Shown: positions 26,901 through 35,483 of the stretch, piece after piece | Position numbering within the stretch: position 1 is the first letter of the stretch | Layout: each line of letters begins with the position of its first letter | Assembly: GCF_019891175.1 (NCBI RefSeq) | Contig: NZ_CP072600.1 | Location: 3,410,001 to 3,474,000, forward strand | Source: Leptothermofonsia sichuanensis E412 | GTDB lineage: Bacteria; Cyanobacteriota; Cyanobacteriia; Leptolyngbyales; Leptolyngbyaceae | Length of the DNA stretch: 64,000 bases | Direction: 5' to 3' | Notes under the pieces: generated by a model | What the model was told of the DNA's origin: nothing | What the model saw: only the letters and a program-made list of their open reading frames with translations | Database searches by the model: none | Translations under genes and position numbers: made by a program

Positions 26901-27547
26901 GGGGGCGAATGCACCCCAGTGGTTTCAGCAGGCCCAATTCTGGGGCCATCCACATACACAAATCGCTCTTCATCCAGATGCCCGTCATGGTAGGGACAAA
27001 CCACACAGCCGCTAACTTCAAACATTTGCCCCACTGTTTCGCCAATGGTTTGCAGAATCTGGCGATAGCTGAGAGCACCCCGAATAGTGTTGGTGACGGC
27101 ATTCAGCAAAGATTCCTGGCGCAGCGATCGCCGCAGTTCCCGTGTCCGTGCTTTTAGCACGTTATGGGTATCCACTGCCTGGCGCACCACTGCCTTTAAC
27201 TCATGGTCATCCCAGGGTTTGGTGACATACTTAAAAACTTTACCCGAATTGATTGCCTCAACCAGGTCTTCAACATCGGTATAACCCGTCAGAATAATCC
27301 GAATAATATCGGGATACTGGGTTGCTGTCAGGCTCAAAAACTCTGTTCCACTCATCAGCGGCATACGCTGATCGGAAATAATGACTGCCACATCTCCCTC
27401 ATTAGCCAGGATATCCAGGGCGATGGGTCCATTCTCTGCCCTCAGCACCTTATACTCCCGGTGAAATGTGCGGTACAGCAAATCCAGGTTGTCTGGTTCG
27501 TCATCGACAACCAGTAGCTTTGGCTTATTGTTCTGCTGGGCTTTCAT
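23990..27547 (-). CDS. cyaC: CyaC-like hybrid histidine kinase / class IIIb adenylate cyclase
   Basis: A 1185-residue multidomain protein. Receiver 1 (about 10-125, Asp in IISDQRMPLMSG) is followed by two GAF domains (about 160-345 and 360-540). Next come HisKA with the phospho-His in FFQNISHEFRTPLTL (about 570) and a HATPase domain, receiver 2 from about 836 (KILIVDDNPDLRTYV), and a class III cyclase domain from about 1000 (LFSDIVGFTQ, DKFMGDAILAVFG, YTAIGPSVNIASR). The purine-specifying residues read Lys (DKF) and Thr (DYTAIG), the class IIIb pattern of bicarbonate-responsive cyclases. The order matches CyaC of Spirulina/Anabaena, which makes cAMP. AGGAG precedes the ATG at 27547; an upstream start at 27649 is less likely. 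Confidence 0.85.
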   Translation of the reverse strand: MKAQQNNKPKLLVVDDEPDNLDLLYRTFHREYKVLRAENGPIALDILANEGDVAVIISDQRMPLMSGTEFLSLTATQYPDIIRIILTGYTDVEDLVEAINSGKVFKYVTKPWDDHELKAVVRQAVDTHNVLKARTRELRRSLRQESLLNAVTNTIRGALSYRQILQTIGETVGQMFEVSGCVVCPYHDGHLDEERFVYVDGPRIGPAETTGVHSPPVDLSATLEPATTSLEEQSLAESSEALKSLLAEAIWETHGVQIIQDSATDERIQGDDPDVQRRKQIYARANIYSSLIVPLICQQDLVAILALHQCGEIRTWQDDEVELMTLVADQAALALSQARAYEQVRALAKREVLVNTITSAIRSSLDPQEIFAAITQQLGHALHADGCALSLWTREDEFVQCVGLHDAAHAGVSASSSGTGEVIAAAIGRFAPTQRPLEEEEMVPRPLPQSTVPIENNPVLRQLMLTQQPVVLNDLEKYPEMNVLELPIRNPARALLVVPLILDGEIIGSISLRQNHQPRRWQPSEIELAQAVAAQAAIAVHQSRLYQKTRQQAEQLLELDRQKTEFFQNISHEFRTPLTLTIGPLEAAVAQKQGLSYEQAAIALRNSRRLLRLVNQLLDLQRLDAGRMQPSFRPCDLVEFVSQTVDSFHSYCQKKGIVLKTRLEPCPPVYLDLEKFDKVLYNLLSNAMKFTPEGGSITVTLQPAGDHCLLKVIDTGIGIRPDQIPHLFERFRQAEGSANRSYEGSGLGLALVKELVDLHGGQVSVESTYGEGTTFTVWLQTGTAHLPADQVIEVQAEIQPNRASVELADVEMEAEEAGREPAASADSASDSDRSKILIVDDNPDLRTYVSSILREQGYQVWTARNGSEGFQATQVHRPHLIITDLMMPRVSGLDLIRMIREVDDLKGTPIVLLTAKADEDTRIEGVEQGADAYLSKPFSDRELLAEVRNLLALKENERRVAELNSYLTESVLKRFLPTSLVQRAARGDLVLDLRPEPRMVTVLFSDIVGFTQLSNTLRSRRVAELLNEYLAEMTHAIFDNGGTIDKFMGDAILAVFGAPEELTPNEQVRRAVASARQMRQALQQLNQRWQQQGIEKVQFRCGIHQGTAVVGMFGSAERADYTAIGPSVNIASRIQEAAEPDSILVSAAVADYLEEDEIVKYSPLKLKGVDETVLTFAVKPRASHK

Positions 27548-27996
27548 GCACCGCTCTCCTGCTGCATGGGCAGTTGGACGAAGAACAATCGTTTGAATAC
27601 ACAGAACACTCTCAACGTTGAGACATAAACTGTTTGAGGATAAAACCACCCAGCCCAGGGAAGTCGGCTGGACTGGGTTTCAGGCTTCCCACCAGCACTG
27701 ACCGCCGGGAAGCAGAGTCTGAAAACTTGTGACACGCACTGATGAAGTTTCTGATTATGAAAGCCAGTATCAACGTTACTTTGCATCAGTTTTCAATGTC
27801 GCAAATGGCACAAAAATACTGCATCAGGTAGGAGCAAAGCCACCCAAAACAGTTGTTTGGTAGGGCACCTCTGGCAAGAAAACCATCCATGAGAAGCTTC
27901 GATCCCCATTCTAGTTAAGTCACTCTTGCATATCCATGTTGCCCTAAGCATAGCTTTCTCTAACGCCTTGAACGCGATTTTAGCCAGATCTTTGAC
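27548..27996. other. intergenic region upstream of the cyclase
   Basis: About 450 bases between the cyclase start and the IS630 element. I see no gene; short ORFs here are not convincing. It should hold the cyclase promoter, but no clear -35/-10 pair was found. Confidence 0.4.
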
Positions 27997-28067
27997 TAGT
28001 AGTCTGTCAACTTTGTTTTGATGGATAGATTAGGGGAGAATGGAGAGGCAGATACCTCTTACCAACC

Positions 28068-28544
28068 ATGCCCCAAAAGAGATACATCGTAGCCCTTAGC
28101 TGTGAAGAGCGGGAGACTTTAGAAAGTCTGACAACAACCGGAAAAACATCCGTTTATAAACTCAATCATGCTCGAATTTTGCTGAAAGCTGACATCAACC
28201 AGGAAGGCGGCGGTTGGCGGGATCAAGATATCAGTGATGCACTCGATATTAGGGTATCTACGATTGAACGAGTCCGGCAACGCTTTGTTGCACAGAGTTT
28301 AGAGGCTGCCTTAGGGCGTCAAACTCCAAGTCGAACCAAGCCCCGCTTACTCGATGGCGAACAAGAAGCGCATTTGATTGCGCTGGCGTGTGCCGAGACT
28401 CCTGAAGGACAAGGGAAATGGAGCGTTCGCCTGTTAGCAGACCAACTGGTTGAGTTGGGATATGTAGAGAGCATTTCGCATGAAACCGTGCGGCAAACGC
28501 TGAAAAAAACGAACTCAAACCCTGGTTGCAGGAATGCTGGGTAA
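28068..28544 (+). CDS. IS630 transposase, N-terminal frame (HTH part)
   Basis: A 158-residue frame with the helix-turn-helix DNA-binding half of an IS630 transposase (KLNHARILLKADINQEG, DISDALDIRVSTIERVRQRF, ISHETVRQTLKK). The natural continuation needs a -1 shift at a run of seven A near 28505: the 0-frame codons AAA AAA are followed by ACG, whereas the -1 reading gives AAC GAA and continues as NELKPWLQECWVIPPKSNGE into the next frame. The A7 run is a classic slippery site, so programmed frameshifting is plausible; a simple mutation is the alternative. Confidence 0.8.
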   Translation: MPQKRYIVALSCEERETLESLTTTGKTSVYKLNHARILLKADINQEGGGWRDQDISDALDIRVSTIERVRQRFVAQSLEAALGRQTPSRTKPRLLDGEQEAHLIALACAETPEGQGKWSVRLLADQLVELGYVESISHETVRQTLKKTNSNPGCRNAG

Positions 28545-29206
28545 TTCCGCCGAAGTCCAATGGCGAGTTTGTTTACTACATGGAAGATGTTTTGAGCGTT
28601 TATACACGCCCTTATGACCCGCGCTACCCGGTCGTTTGTTTCGATGAAACCAGCAAACAATTAGTCCTCGAAACGCAAGTTCCCCTCCCCCCCCAACCCG
28701 GTCAACCGAAGCGCTATGACTATGAATATGAACGCAATGGGGTCTGTAATCTCTTCATGATTTCTGAACCCTTAGCTGGATGGCGGCATGTAGAAGTCAC
28801 TGAACGGCGCACCAAACAAGACTATGCCAAACAAATGAAATATCTGGTGGATGTGCGTTACCCCGATGCCGAATGGATTACCATCGTGCATGACCAACTC
28901 AATATTCATGACCCATCTGCCTTGTATGAGACGTTTGCACCTCAAGAAGCCAAGCGGATTCTAGACAAATTAGAGATTCATTACACACCAAAACATGGCA
29001 GTTGGCTTAACATGGCAGAAATTGAACTCAGTGTTTTAGCCCGTCAGTGCTTGGATCGTCGCATCCCAGATCAAGATACGTTGAAACGGGAAATTGCTGC
29101 TTGGGAAGAACGCAGAAATGATCAATCTCGCACCATTGATTGGCAATTTACGACTGAAGATGCTCGCATCAAACTTAAGCGACTCTATCCCTCAATTCTT
29201 TCTTGA
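28526..29206 (+). CDS. IS630 transposase, C-terminal frame (DDE catalytic part)
   Basis: A 226-residue frame with the DDE domain. The first Asp is in VVCFDETSKQL, the second in ITIVHDQLNIHDPSALY and the Glu in NMAEIELSVLARQ, with the usual KLEIHYTPKHGSWLNMAEIE context. It overlaps the first frame by 19 bases and is reached by -1 frameshifting. It has no good ribosome site of its own, so a fusion protein of about 375 residues is the likely active enzyme. It ends eight bases before the right inverted-repeat terminus. Confidence 0.8.
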   Translation: MQECWVIPPKSNGEFVYYMEDVLSVYTRPYDPRYPVVCFDETSKQLVLETQVPLPPQPGQPKRYDYEYERNGVCNLFMISEPLAGWRHVEVTERRTKQDYAKQMKYLVDVRYPDAEWITIVHDQLNIHDPSALYETFAPQEAKRILDKLEIHYTPKHGSWLNMAEIELSVLARQCLDRRIPDQDTLKREIAAWEERRNDQSRTIDWQFTTEDARIKLKRLYPSILS

Positions 29207-29284
29207 CAAGCTACTAGCACAATGGGTGGAACCTCAATCAGCGTATAGCTTCCAGAAAAAATTTCTCTCTACAAAAGAAGGTGT

Positions 29285-29335
29285 CAGACAGACACCGGGG
29301 AATTGCTTTGTGTTCTCTGTGGTGAAGTTGGTGAG
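29285..29335. repeat. partial CACAGAG-type repeat
   Basis: AGACACCGGGGAATTGCTTT and TCTCTGTGGTGAAGTT match one arm of the family seen at 841 and 51775. It lies between the IS630 element and the LCP gene. Confidence 0.4.
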
Positions 29336-29525
29336 TTCTGTCGGCTATTACATTCTCGATTTTCAGGAAGGCAGAGGGCAGAAGCCAGAAACCCGGTGAG
29401 AATTGCTATGTTTCTAAACATTTGCCTGTATTTTTCGGTTTTTTTAATCGCTTCTCTGGAATTATTGCTAACATGCTGCTGCGAGGAACTGCGTAAGCTT
29501 CGCTAGTGTGTGAGTAAGAAAGCCT

Positions 29526-30929
29526 GTGAACGAACCCTCCAAGACCCCTCTTGAGTTGATACCCCCCAAGACCTCCTTGAGAAAGTTACCGATAGCACCC
29601 AAAAAGTTTCGCTGGCTGTGGCTGGTATTTGGGTTGACAGGAATTGCTATGATTTCTGCAACTGCCGGGGCTTTAGTTGCCGTGACGATGGCAAGTACGC
29701 CATTAATGCAGCGCAGGCTCAGTCCTGAAGAGGCATCTGTTTTTAACAAGGGCGATCGCATTTCCACCAGTACCACCCTTCAGATGCCAGAGCTGACTCG
29801 CCCAGTCAATATCCTGGTGTTGGGGGTTAAAGTACTGACCACTGATGTGGCAGACCCTCCGCCTGAACTGGCCAGGCTGGGCTACCATGCCCTCGTCAAC
29901 TCCTTTGACGGTTTAACCGATACCATGCTCCTACTCAGGTTTAACCCTGAGACGAAGAAGTTGACGATTCTTTCGATTCCCAGGGATACTCGCACCCAAA
30001 TCCCCGGTTATGGCGTCACTAAGATTAACGCTGCCAACGTCTATGGTGGACCTGCCCTGGCAGCCAGATCGGTGAGCGAGTTGCTGGGGGGAATTGGGAT
30101 CGATCGCTATGTCACCATCAATGTTCAGGGCGTACAGGCATTGATTGATGCCCTCGGCGGCGTCAATGTTTATGTTCCGAAGGATATGCGCTATCAGGAT
30201 GATAGTCAGCGACTTTACATCAACCTCAAGACCGGCAGGCAACACCTGAATGGAGATCAGGTGCTGCAACTTCTTCGCTTCCGGTATGACGAATATGGGG
30301 ACATTGGGCGCATCCAGCGTCAGCAGATGGTGATGCGGGCATTGATTGAACAGTCTCTTAATCCGGCAACCCTGACCCGCCTGCCCAAAATCCTCCAGGT
30401 CATCCAGTCTCACATTGATACCAACTTAACGGTTGAGGAACTGGTGGCACTGGTAGGTTTTGCTTCCCATACCAGCCGTGCCGATGCCCAAATGCTGGTG
30501 GTGCCAGGACAATTTAGCGCCCCAGGTCAGTACGATGCCAGCTACTGGTTGCCCCACCCTGAGCGGATCGATGCCATGATGTCCCAGTATTTTGATCATG
30601 GCTCCACCTTCCTTTCAACAGTTGCGCCAGGCTCCTTGCGCATTGTAGTTCAGGACAGTACTAAGCAAATGAATGCAGCCCAGACTATGGTTGATACCCT
30701 CAGAAAAGCGGGCTATACCAATGCGATTGTAGACCTGCCCCACAGTGAACCCTTGAGGATTACCCGGATCGTTGCCCAGCAGGGAGATGCCAGAGGGGCA
30801 GAAGCGCTCCGCCGTGCCCTCGGTCTGGGTGAAGTCCGAATTGAGAGCACGGGAGAGCTGAGTTCCGATATTACGATTCAGTTGGGGCAGGACTGGGTGC
30901 AAAAACAGTCGGCGTCTGTAGCTGAATAG
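29526..30929 (+). CDS. LCP (LytR-CpsA-Psr) family protein with LytR_C domain
   Basis: A 467-residue membrane-anchored enzyme. A short cytoplasmic tail precedes one transmembrane helix (WLWLVFGLTGIAMISATAGA, about 35-60). The LCP domain has the catalytic Arg/Asp context LTILSIPRDTRTQIPG, the KINAANVYGG segment and DALGGVNVYV. The C-terminal LytR_C domain (about 365-450) starts with SLRIVVQDSTKQMNAAQ. LCP enzymes attach lipid-linked polymers to peptidoglycan at the outer face of the membrane. The start is GTG. The neighbouring FHA-PBP1 also works on the wall, but RtcB lies between them on the other strand. Confidence 0.88.
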   Translation: MNEPSKTPLELIPPKTSLRKLPIAPKKFRWLWLVFGLTGIAMISATAGALVAVTMASTPLMQRRLSPEEASVFNKGDRISTSTTLQMPELTRPVNILVLGVKVLTTDVADPPPELARLGYHALVNSFDGLTDTMLLLRFNPETKKLTILSIPRDTRTQIPGYGVTKINAANVYGGPALAARSVSELLGGIGIDRYVTINVQGVQALIDALGGVNVYVPKDMRYQDDSQRLYINLKTGRQHLNGDQVLQLLRFRYDEYGDIGRIQRQQMVMRALIEQSLNPATLTRLPKILQVIQSHIDTNLTVEELVALVGFASHTSRADAQMLVVPGQFSAPGQYDASYWLPHPERIDAMMSQYFDHGSTFLSTVAPGSLRIVVQDSTKQMNAAQTMVDTLRKAGYTNAIVDLPHSEPLRITRIVAQQGDARGAEALRRALGLGEVRIESTGELSSDITIQLGQDWVQKQSASVAE

Positions 30930-30934
30930 CGATC

Positions 30935-32116
30935 TCAGCCTTTCACACAAACCACCTGCTTCAACGTTGCCACCACTTCAACCAGATCAGCCTGGTTCGC
31001 CATTACCTGTTCAATAGGCTTATAAGCCGCCGGAATTTCATCCAGCACACCCGCATCCTTGCGGCACTCAACCCCCTGGGTCTGCTGGATCAGGTCATCC
31101 AGGGTATAGGCGGTTTTAGCCTTGTTACGAGACATTGTGCGACCGGCACCGTGGGAGCAAGAGCAGTAGCTCTCAGGGTTGCCCCTGCCTTTCACAATGA
31201 AGGACTTTGCCCCCATTGAACCAGGAATAATTCCGTAGTCAGTCTCGCGGGCGCGGACGGCTCCCTTGCGGGTCACATAAACGTCTTCACCGTAGTGGAC
31301 TTCTTTTTCAGCATAGTTGTGGTGGCAGTTGACGGACAGCAACGGCCTGGTAGGCTTACCCCCTGCCAGGTGTTGTTCTACAATCCGCTGAAAACGGGCC
31401 ATCATCACTTCACGGTTCATGCGGGCGTAGTCCTGTGCCCACTGGAGGTCATGCCAGTAAGCTGCAAATTCGGGTGTACCTGCAACAAAATATGCCAGGT
31501 CTGGATCGGGCAATTTAATGGTTGCCAGCCGCGCCAGTTCTTTTCCCGTGTTGATGTGGTTTTGTGCCAGCATATTGCCAATGTTGCGTGAACCGGAGTG
31601 CAGCATCAGCCACACCTGGTCATTTGCATCCAGGCACACTTCAATGAAATGGTTGCCGCCGCCCAGGGATCCCATTTGCTTCATCGCTTTGCTCTCTAGC
31701 TTCTGCACACCCGGATGCAGATGCTTAAAGTCACGCCAGCCCTGCCAGTTAAGGACATCTTTGTCCACTTCCTTGTTTTCGTTAAAGCCAACGGGAATGG
31801 CGGCTTCAATGTCCTGACGGATCTTTTTCAGCTTGCCGTCCAGTTGCCCGGCAGTAAAGGGCGTTTGAATGGCGCACATACCGCAGCCAATATCGACTCC
31901 GACGGCTGCTGGGATAATGGCATCTTTAGTGGCGATGACAGAGCCAACCAGTGCCCCCTTGCCCAGGTGAACATCCGGCATCAATGCCACATGCTTAAAC
32001 ACAAACGGCAGGGAGGCGACATTCTTTGCCATCCTGGTTTCTTCTGAACCCAGGTCGTGGTTTGCCCAGGAAAGAACCGGGTTAGAGGTGTTCAAGTTCA
32101 ACCTTTCAAAAGGCAT
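30935..32116 (-). CDS. rtcB: RtcB-family RNA ligase
   Basis: A 393-residue GTP- and Mn-dependent RNA ligase/repair enzyme that joins 2',3'-cyclic phosphate and 5'-OH ends. Signatures are ALMPDVHLGKGALVG, AVGVDIGCGMCA with the metal Cys, GSLGGGNHFIEV, HSGSRNIG and the guanylated His in CSCSHGAGRTMSR. The start is the ATG preceded by AGGAGG (GTCTGAGGAGGCGATCGCC); the further upstream start at 32155 is rejected. It converges with the LCP gene with only five bases between stops. Confidence 0.92.
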   Translation of the reverse strand: MPFERLNLNTSNPVLSWANHDLGSEETRMAKNVASLPFVFKHVALMPDVHLGKGALVGSVIATKDAIIPAAVGVDIGCGMCAIQTPFTAGQLDGKLKKIRQDIEAAIPVGFNENKEVDKDVLNWQGWRDFKHLHPGVQKLESKAMKQMGSLGGGNHFIEVCLDANDQVWLMLHSGSRNIGNMLAQNHINTGKELARLATIKLPDPDLAYFVAGTPEFAAYWHDLQWAQDYARMNREVMMARFQRIVEQHLAGGKPTRPLLSVNCHHNYAEKEVHYGEDVYVTRKGAVRARETDYGIIPGSMGAKSFIVKGRGNPESYCSCSHGAGRTMSRNKAKTAYTLDDLIQQTQGVECRKDAGVLDEIPAAYKPIEQVMANQADLVEVVATLKQVVCVKG

Positions 32117-32399
32117 GGCGATCGCCTCCTCAGACAGATCCAAGATATAAAGCAACGTTCAATTGGCATGTAGCGTTGTTTGACTGTTCATACCAAAAAC
32201 TGAACTACCACAAGTATACTACAAATGCTACAAAGAGATTACGGATGGGTGGATGGCCATGATTGGGGACTGTCCTATTTCCTCCCTGTTTCTCCCTGCT
32301 CCCTCCTTTCTAACCACTCCTTTTCCCTCCCCCTCTTTCATTTCTAACAACTTCTTGCAGGGTTGATTAGAATAGGTCAGGACAACGCCAGGAAGAACC

Positions 32400-34679
32400 A
32401 TGACTCCGCCGCCGCCCCGCAAATCACCAACGATTATGGGTGCCATCACCCAGGCAGTGCAGACAGTTCAGGCAAAAATTAACTTTTCAAAGCTGAAACT
32501 GAAGCCCAATGCTCGTGTCCCCGAACTCTGGGTTCAAGATGCCGGAGCCGAAAAGGCCCAGGTCTATCCATTGTTGGGCGATCGCTACCTGTTGGGGCGC
32601 AGTTCCCAGTCCTGTGACATCGTCATCCGGAATCCGGTTGTCAGCCAGGTACATCTATCCCTCAATCGGGACAGTCGGCCCAATGGTAAACTCAGCTATT
32701 TCTTTCGGGCACCGTTCTTTCTCAAAGACGAAAACTCGACCAATGGGGTCTACCGGGGGAAACGCCGGATTCGGAAGGAACTGTTGCGGCACGGGGCAGT
32801 CTACACCCTGGGTCCTTCAGAACTGGAGGCTTCCGTTCGCATCAAGTACGTCGATCCGCCTCCAGCTTACGTGCGGGCATTCCAGTATGGAATGTACGGG
32901 ATTGGCGGGTTGACCGCACTGGTGGTTATCGGTGTACTGCTGGAATGGCAGAAGTTTTCGGTCACGCCGCTGCCCCTATCAGTTCAGGGTCCCAATATTG
33001 TCTACTCCCGTGATGAGACACCTCTGAACACAATCACAACCCGTACTCACACTGAACTGAAACAGTTGCGAGACTTTTCCCCCTATCTTTCAAAAGCGGT
33101 GATTGCCTCAGAAGACTCTCGCTACTACTGGCATTTTGGGGTTGACCCCATTGGTACACTGCGGGCATTGGTGACTAATATTCAGGGCGGTAAGATTCGT
33201 GAAGGGGGCAGTACGCTGACTCAGCAGCTTGCCCGCAGTCTGTTCCGGGAGTATGTGGGAACAGATGACTCCGCTGCCCGGAAGCTGCGCGAAGCAGCCG
33301 TTGCCCTCAAGCTGGAAACCTTTCACAGCAAAGATTTTCTGCTCCTGACTTACCTGAACCGGGTCTATATGGGGAATGGTAACTATGGGTTTGAGGATGC
33401 GGCTCAGTTCTACCTGGGCAAGTCAGCAAAAGATTTGACTCTCTCGGAGGCAGCCACCCTGGCGGGAATTTTGCCTGGACCTAACACGTTTAACCCGGTG
33501 AATGATTATAAACGGGCAATTGAACTGCGCGATCGCGTCCTGGATCGGATGCTGGAACTGAACATGGTCAGTGCCGAAGAAGCTCAGCGGGCAAGGCGAT
33601 CGCGGATTGAAGTCAACCCCAAAGCGCGAGAAGAACTGGAAAGCACCCTTGCCCCCTACTACTACGGTTACGTGATGGAGGAACTGCGCCAGCTCCTGGG
33701 CGACCAACTGGCAGAGGAAGGAAACTTCATCATTGAAACAGCCCTGGATCTTTCTATGCAGGCGACGGCAGAAAACTCTCTGCGAGATGCAGTCAGCACC
33801 ACGGGAGCCAGTGCCGGGTTTTCGGAGGGCGCGATCGTCACCATTGAGTCCAAAACGGGCGAAATTTTAGCCCTGGTAGGAGGGATAGATTACAAAAAAA
33901 GCCAGTTTAACCGCACCTATCAGGCAATGCGACAGCCCGGTTCAACCTTTAAGATCTTTCCCTATACGGCTGCCCTGGAACAGAACATTTCCCCTGGAAC
34001 AACCTACTCCTGCGCGCCGCTTACCTGGGATGGGCAGTTCTTTGAGGGCTGCCGCTCTGGTGGAGGCAGCCTGGATATGTACACGGGGATGGCTCTGTCA
34101 GAAAACGTTGTTGCCCTCAGAATTGCCCAACAGGTTGGTCTGGGAAAGGTGGTGACCACCGCCCAGCGGATGGGCATTCAGTCCAGGCTAGAAGCGGTGC
34201 CGGGTCTGGCCTTAGGGCAGAGTGAAGTGACCCCTCTGGAACTGACCGGGGCATTTAGTGTGCTGGCAAATCAGGGCGTCCGCAATCGTCCCCACGCGAT
34301 TCGCCGGATTCTGGATGGGGGGGACTGCAAGGATCGCAACGACTACAAAAGTTGCCGGATTATTTACCCGGCTGAACCCGATCAGGGAATGAACCAACCA
34401 GTGATCTCCCCTGAAATTGCGGATGTGATGACGGAACTGTTACGTGGTGTTGTGACCAGTGGCACCGGACGGGCGGCGGCGATCGGGCAGGGTGAAGTGG
34501 GAAAGACGGGGACGACCAATGACAATCGCGACCTCTGGTTTGTTGGTTACATTCCTGGCAGTCTTGTGACTGGAATCTGGCTGGGAAATGACGACAACAG
34601 CCCTACTTCTGGCAGCAGCGGGCAGGCAGCCCAGGTCTGGGGAAGCTACATGGGTAGGGTGCTGCGCGTCAGGAACTAA
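32400..34679 (+). CDS. class A penicillin-binding protein with N-terminal FHA domain
   Basis: A 759-residue bifunctional peptidoglycan synthase. A cytoplasmic FHA domain occupies about 45-140 (YLLGRSSQSCDIVIRNPVVS, LKDENSTNGVYRGKRRI). It is followed by a transmembrane helix (about 165-182, GIGGLTALVVIGVLLEW), a GT51 transglycosylase (catalytic Glu in AVIASEDSRYYWHFGVDP; EGGSTLTQQLARSLF) and the transpeptidase with the SxxK Ser in QPGSTFKIF, an SEN triad member and KTGTTNDN. FHA domains bind phosphothreonine, so wall synthesis could be tuned by Ser/Thr kinases such as the one at 38111. The start ATG has a weak upstream site. Confidence 0.92.
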   Translation: MTPPPPRKSPTIMGAITQAVQTVQAKINFSKLKLKPNARVPELWVQDAGAEKAQVYPLLGDRYLLGRSSQSCDIVIRNPVVSQVHLSLNRDSRPNGKLSYFFRAPFFLKDENSTNGVYRGKRRIRKELLRHGAVYTLGPSELEASVRIKYVDPPPAYVRAFQYGMYGIGGLTALVVIGVLLEWQKFSVTPLPLSVQGPNIVYSRDETPLNTITTRTHTELKQLRDFSPYLSKAVIASEDSRYYWHFGVDPIGTLRALVTNIQGGKIREGGSTLTQQLARSLFREYVGTDDSAARKLREAAVALKLETFHSKDFLLLTYLNRVYMGNGNYGFEDAAQFYLGKSAKDLTLSEAATLAGILPGPNTFNPVNDYKRAIELRDRVLDRMLELNMVSAEEAQRARRSRIEVNPKAREELESTLAPYYYGYVMEELRQLLGDQLAEEGNFIIETALDLSMQATAENSLRDAVSTTGASAGFSEGAIVTIESKTGEILALVGGIDYKKSQFNRTYQAMRQPGSTFKIFPYTAALEQNISPGTTYSCAPLTWDGQFFEGCRSGGGSLDMYTGMALSENVVALRIAQQVGLGKVVTTAQRMGIQSRLEAVPGLALGQSEVTPLELTGAFSVLANQGVRNRPHAIRRILDGGDCKDRNDYKSCRIIYPAEPDQGMNQPVISPEIADVMTELLRGVVTSGTGRAAAIGQGEVGKTGTTNDNRDLWFVGYIPGSLVTGIWLGNDDNSPTSGSSGQAAQVWGSYMGRVLRVRN

Positions 34680-34787
34680 TGGAATCGTCGAATCAAAGAA
34701 TAGCTCCGTGCTCTCAGGGGAAAGTGAATTGCCAAGCCTGCCCTTACAGGTATTTTCGTTTGATAAGAATTCCTGAGTTGGGATGCA

Positions 34788-35430
34788 GGGTAGTGTTCCA
34801 GACATGAGGATAGGAATCAGGGAAAATGGGAGTCCCCAAATCCGTTAGACTCTCCCACACGACTACAATGGTACTTGAACCTGTGCATCGCCCCACCTGC
34901 GACAACAGGAAATCATTAAGCATGGCAAAATCGCTAAAGGTGAGCAACAGTATAAATGCTGTCATCCTGAATGCCATCACCATGGCTTTGTTCTAGCGTA
35001 TTCCTATCGTGGCTACTTGCCGACTGTAAAACAACAGATTTGTGAGATGGCACTCAATGGCAGCGGGATTCGTAAGACAGCACGGGTACTGAAGATTAGC
35101 CCAACCACAGTTATTGAAGAATTAAAAAAAAGATCGTCATCTTGAGCAGGTGAACCGACCTTTGTTGGAACAACTGAAATCAACCTCTGTGACCGTTACC
35201 AAACACATCGAGCAAGCTGAAGCAGATGAGATGTGGAGTTTTGTCCAATGTAGAAAACAGACGGGCGAACACTTAACGTTACGAACCCGAATTAAGCGAT
35301 TAGCACGCAAAACGATCTGCTTCTCCAAATCTCAGTGGCTGCATAACATCGTGATTGGATTGTGCATCAATCCCTATGAGTTTGGACAGGCTGTTTGACC
35401 TCATTAATCCCCATGTCTAAAACACTACCC
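34788..35430 (+). mobile_element. degraded, internally deleted IS1-family element
   Basis: Terminal repeats match: GGGTAGTGTTCCAGACATG at the left and, on the other strand, GGGTAGTGTTTTAGACATG at the right. Inside are InsA-like text (HGKIAKGEQQYKC, YRGYLPTVKQQICEMALNGS, LKISPTTVIEELKK) with frame disruptions, and an InsB fragment (EADEMWSFVQCRKQ) that jumps directly to the C-terminal text RTRIKRLARKTICFSKS because the middle is deleted. At 643 bp it is shorter than an intact IS1 (about 770 bp) and cannot make a transposase. Clear target duplication is not visible. Confidence 0.75.
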
Positions 35431-35483
35431 ACATCGTGTAACGCATCTAAAAAAGTGCTTTTTCTGGTAAGGAGGATTACGCT

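Larger units (their letters stand above)
27999..29214 (+). mobile_element. IS630-family insertion sequence, about 1.2 kb
   Basis: Terminal inverted repeats are GTAGTCTGTCAACTTTG at the left and, read from the right end on the other strand, GTAGCTTGTCAAGAAAG. Both ends are flanked by TA (27997-27998 and 29215-29216), the target duplicated by IS630/Tc1-mariner elements. Two overlapping frames inside encode the transposase halves. The end sequences resemble those of small elements at 58016 and 58213 and a solo end near 43420. Confidence 0.85.

Noticed and set aside
28068-29206. Two separate functional genes in the IS630 element
   Set aside because: They are the HTH and DDE halves of one transposase linked by a -1 shift; the second has no ribosome site.
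29094-29399. ORF of 101 codons spanning the IS630 right end
   Set aside because: It begins in the transposase in another frame and crosses the inverted repeat into repeat DNA; not a gene.
35150-35398. ORF of 82 codons as a real gene
   Set aside because: It is the fused remainder of an IS1 InsB frame with an internal deletion.
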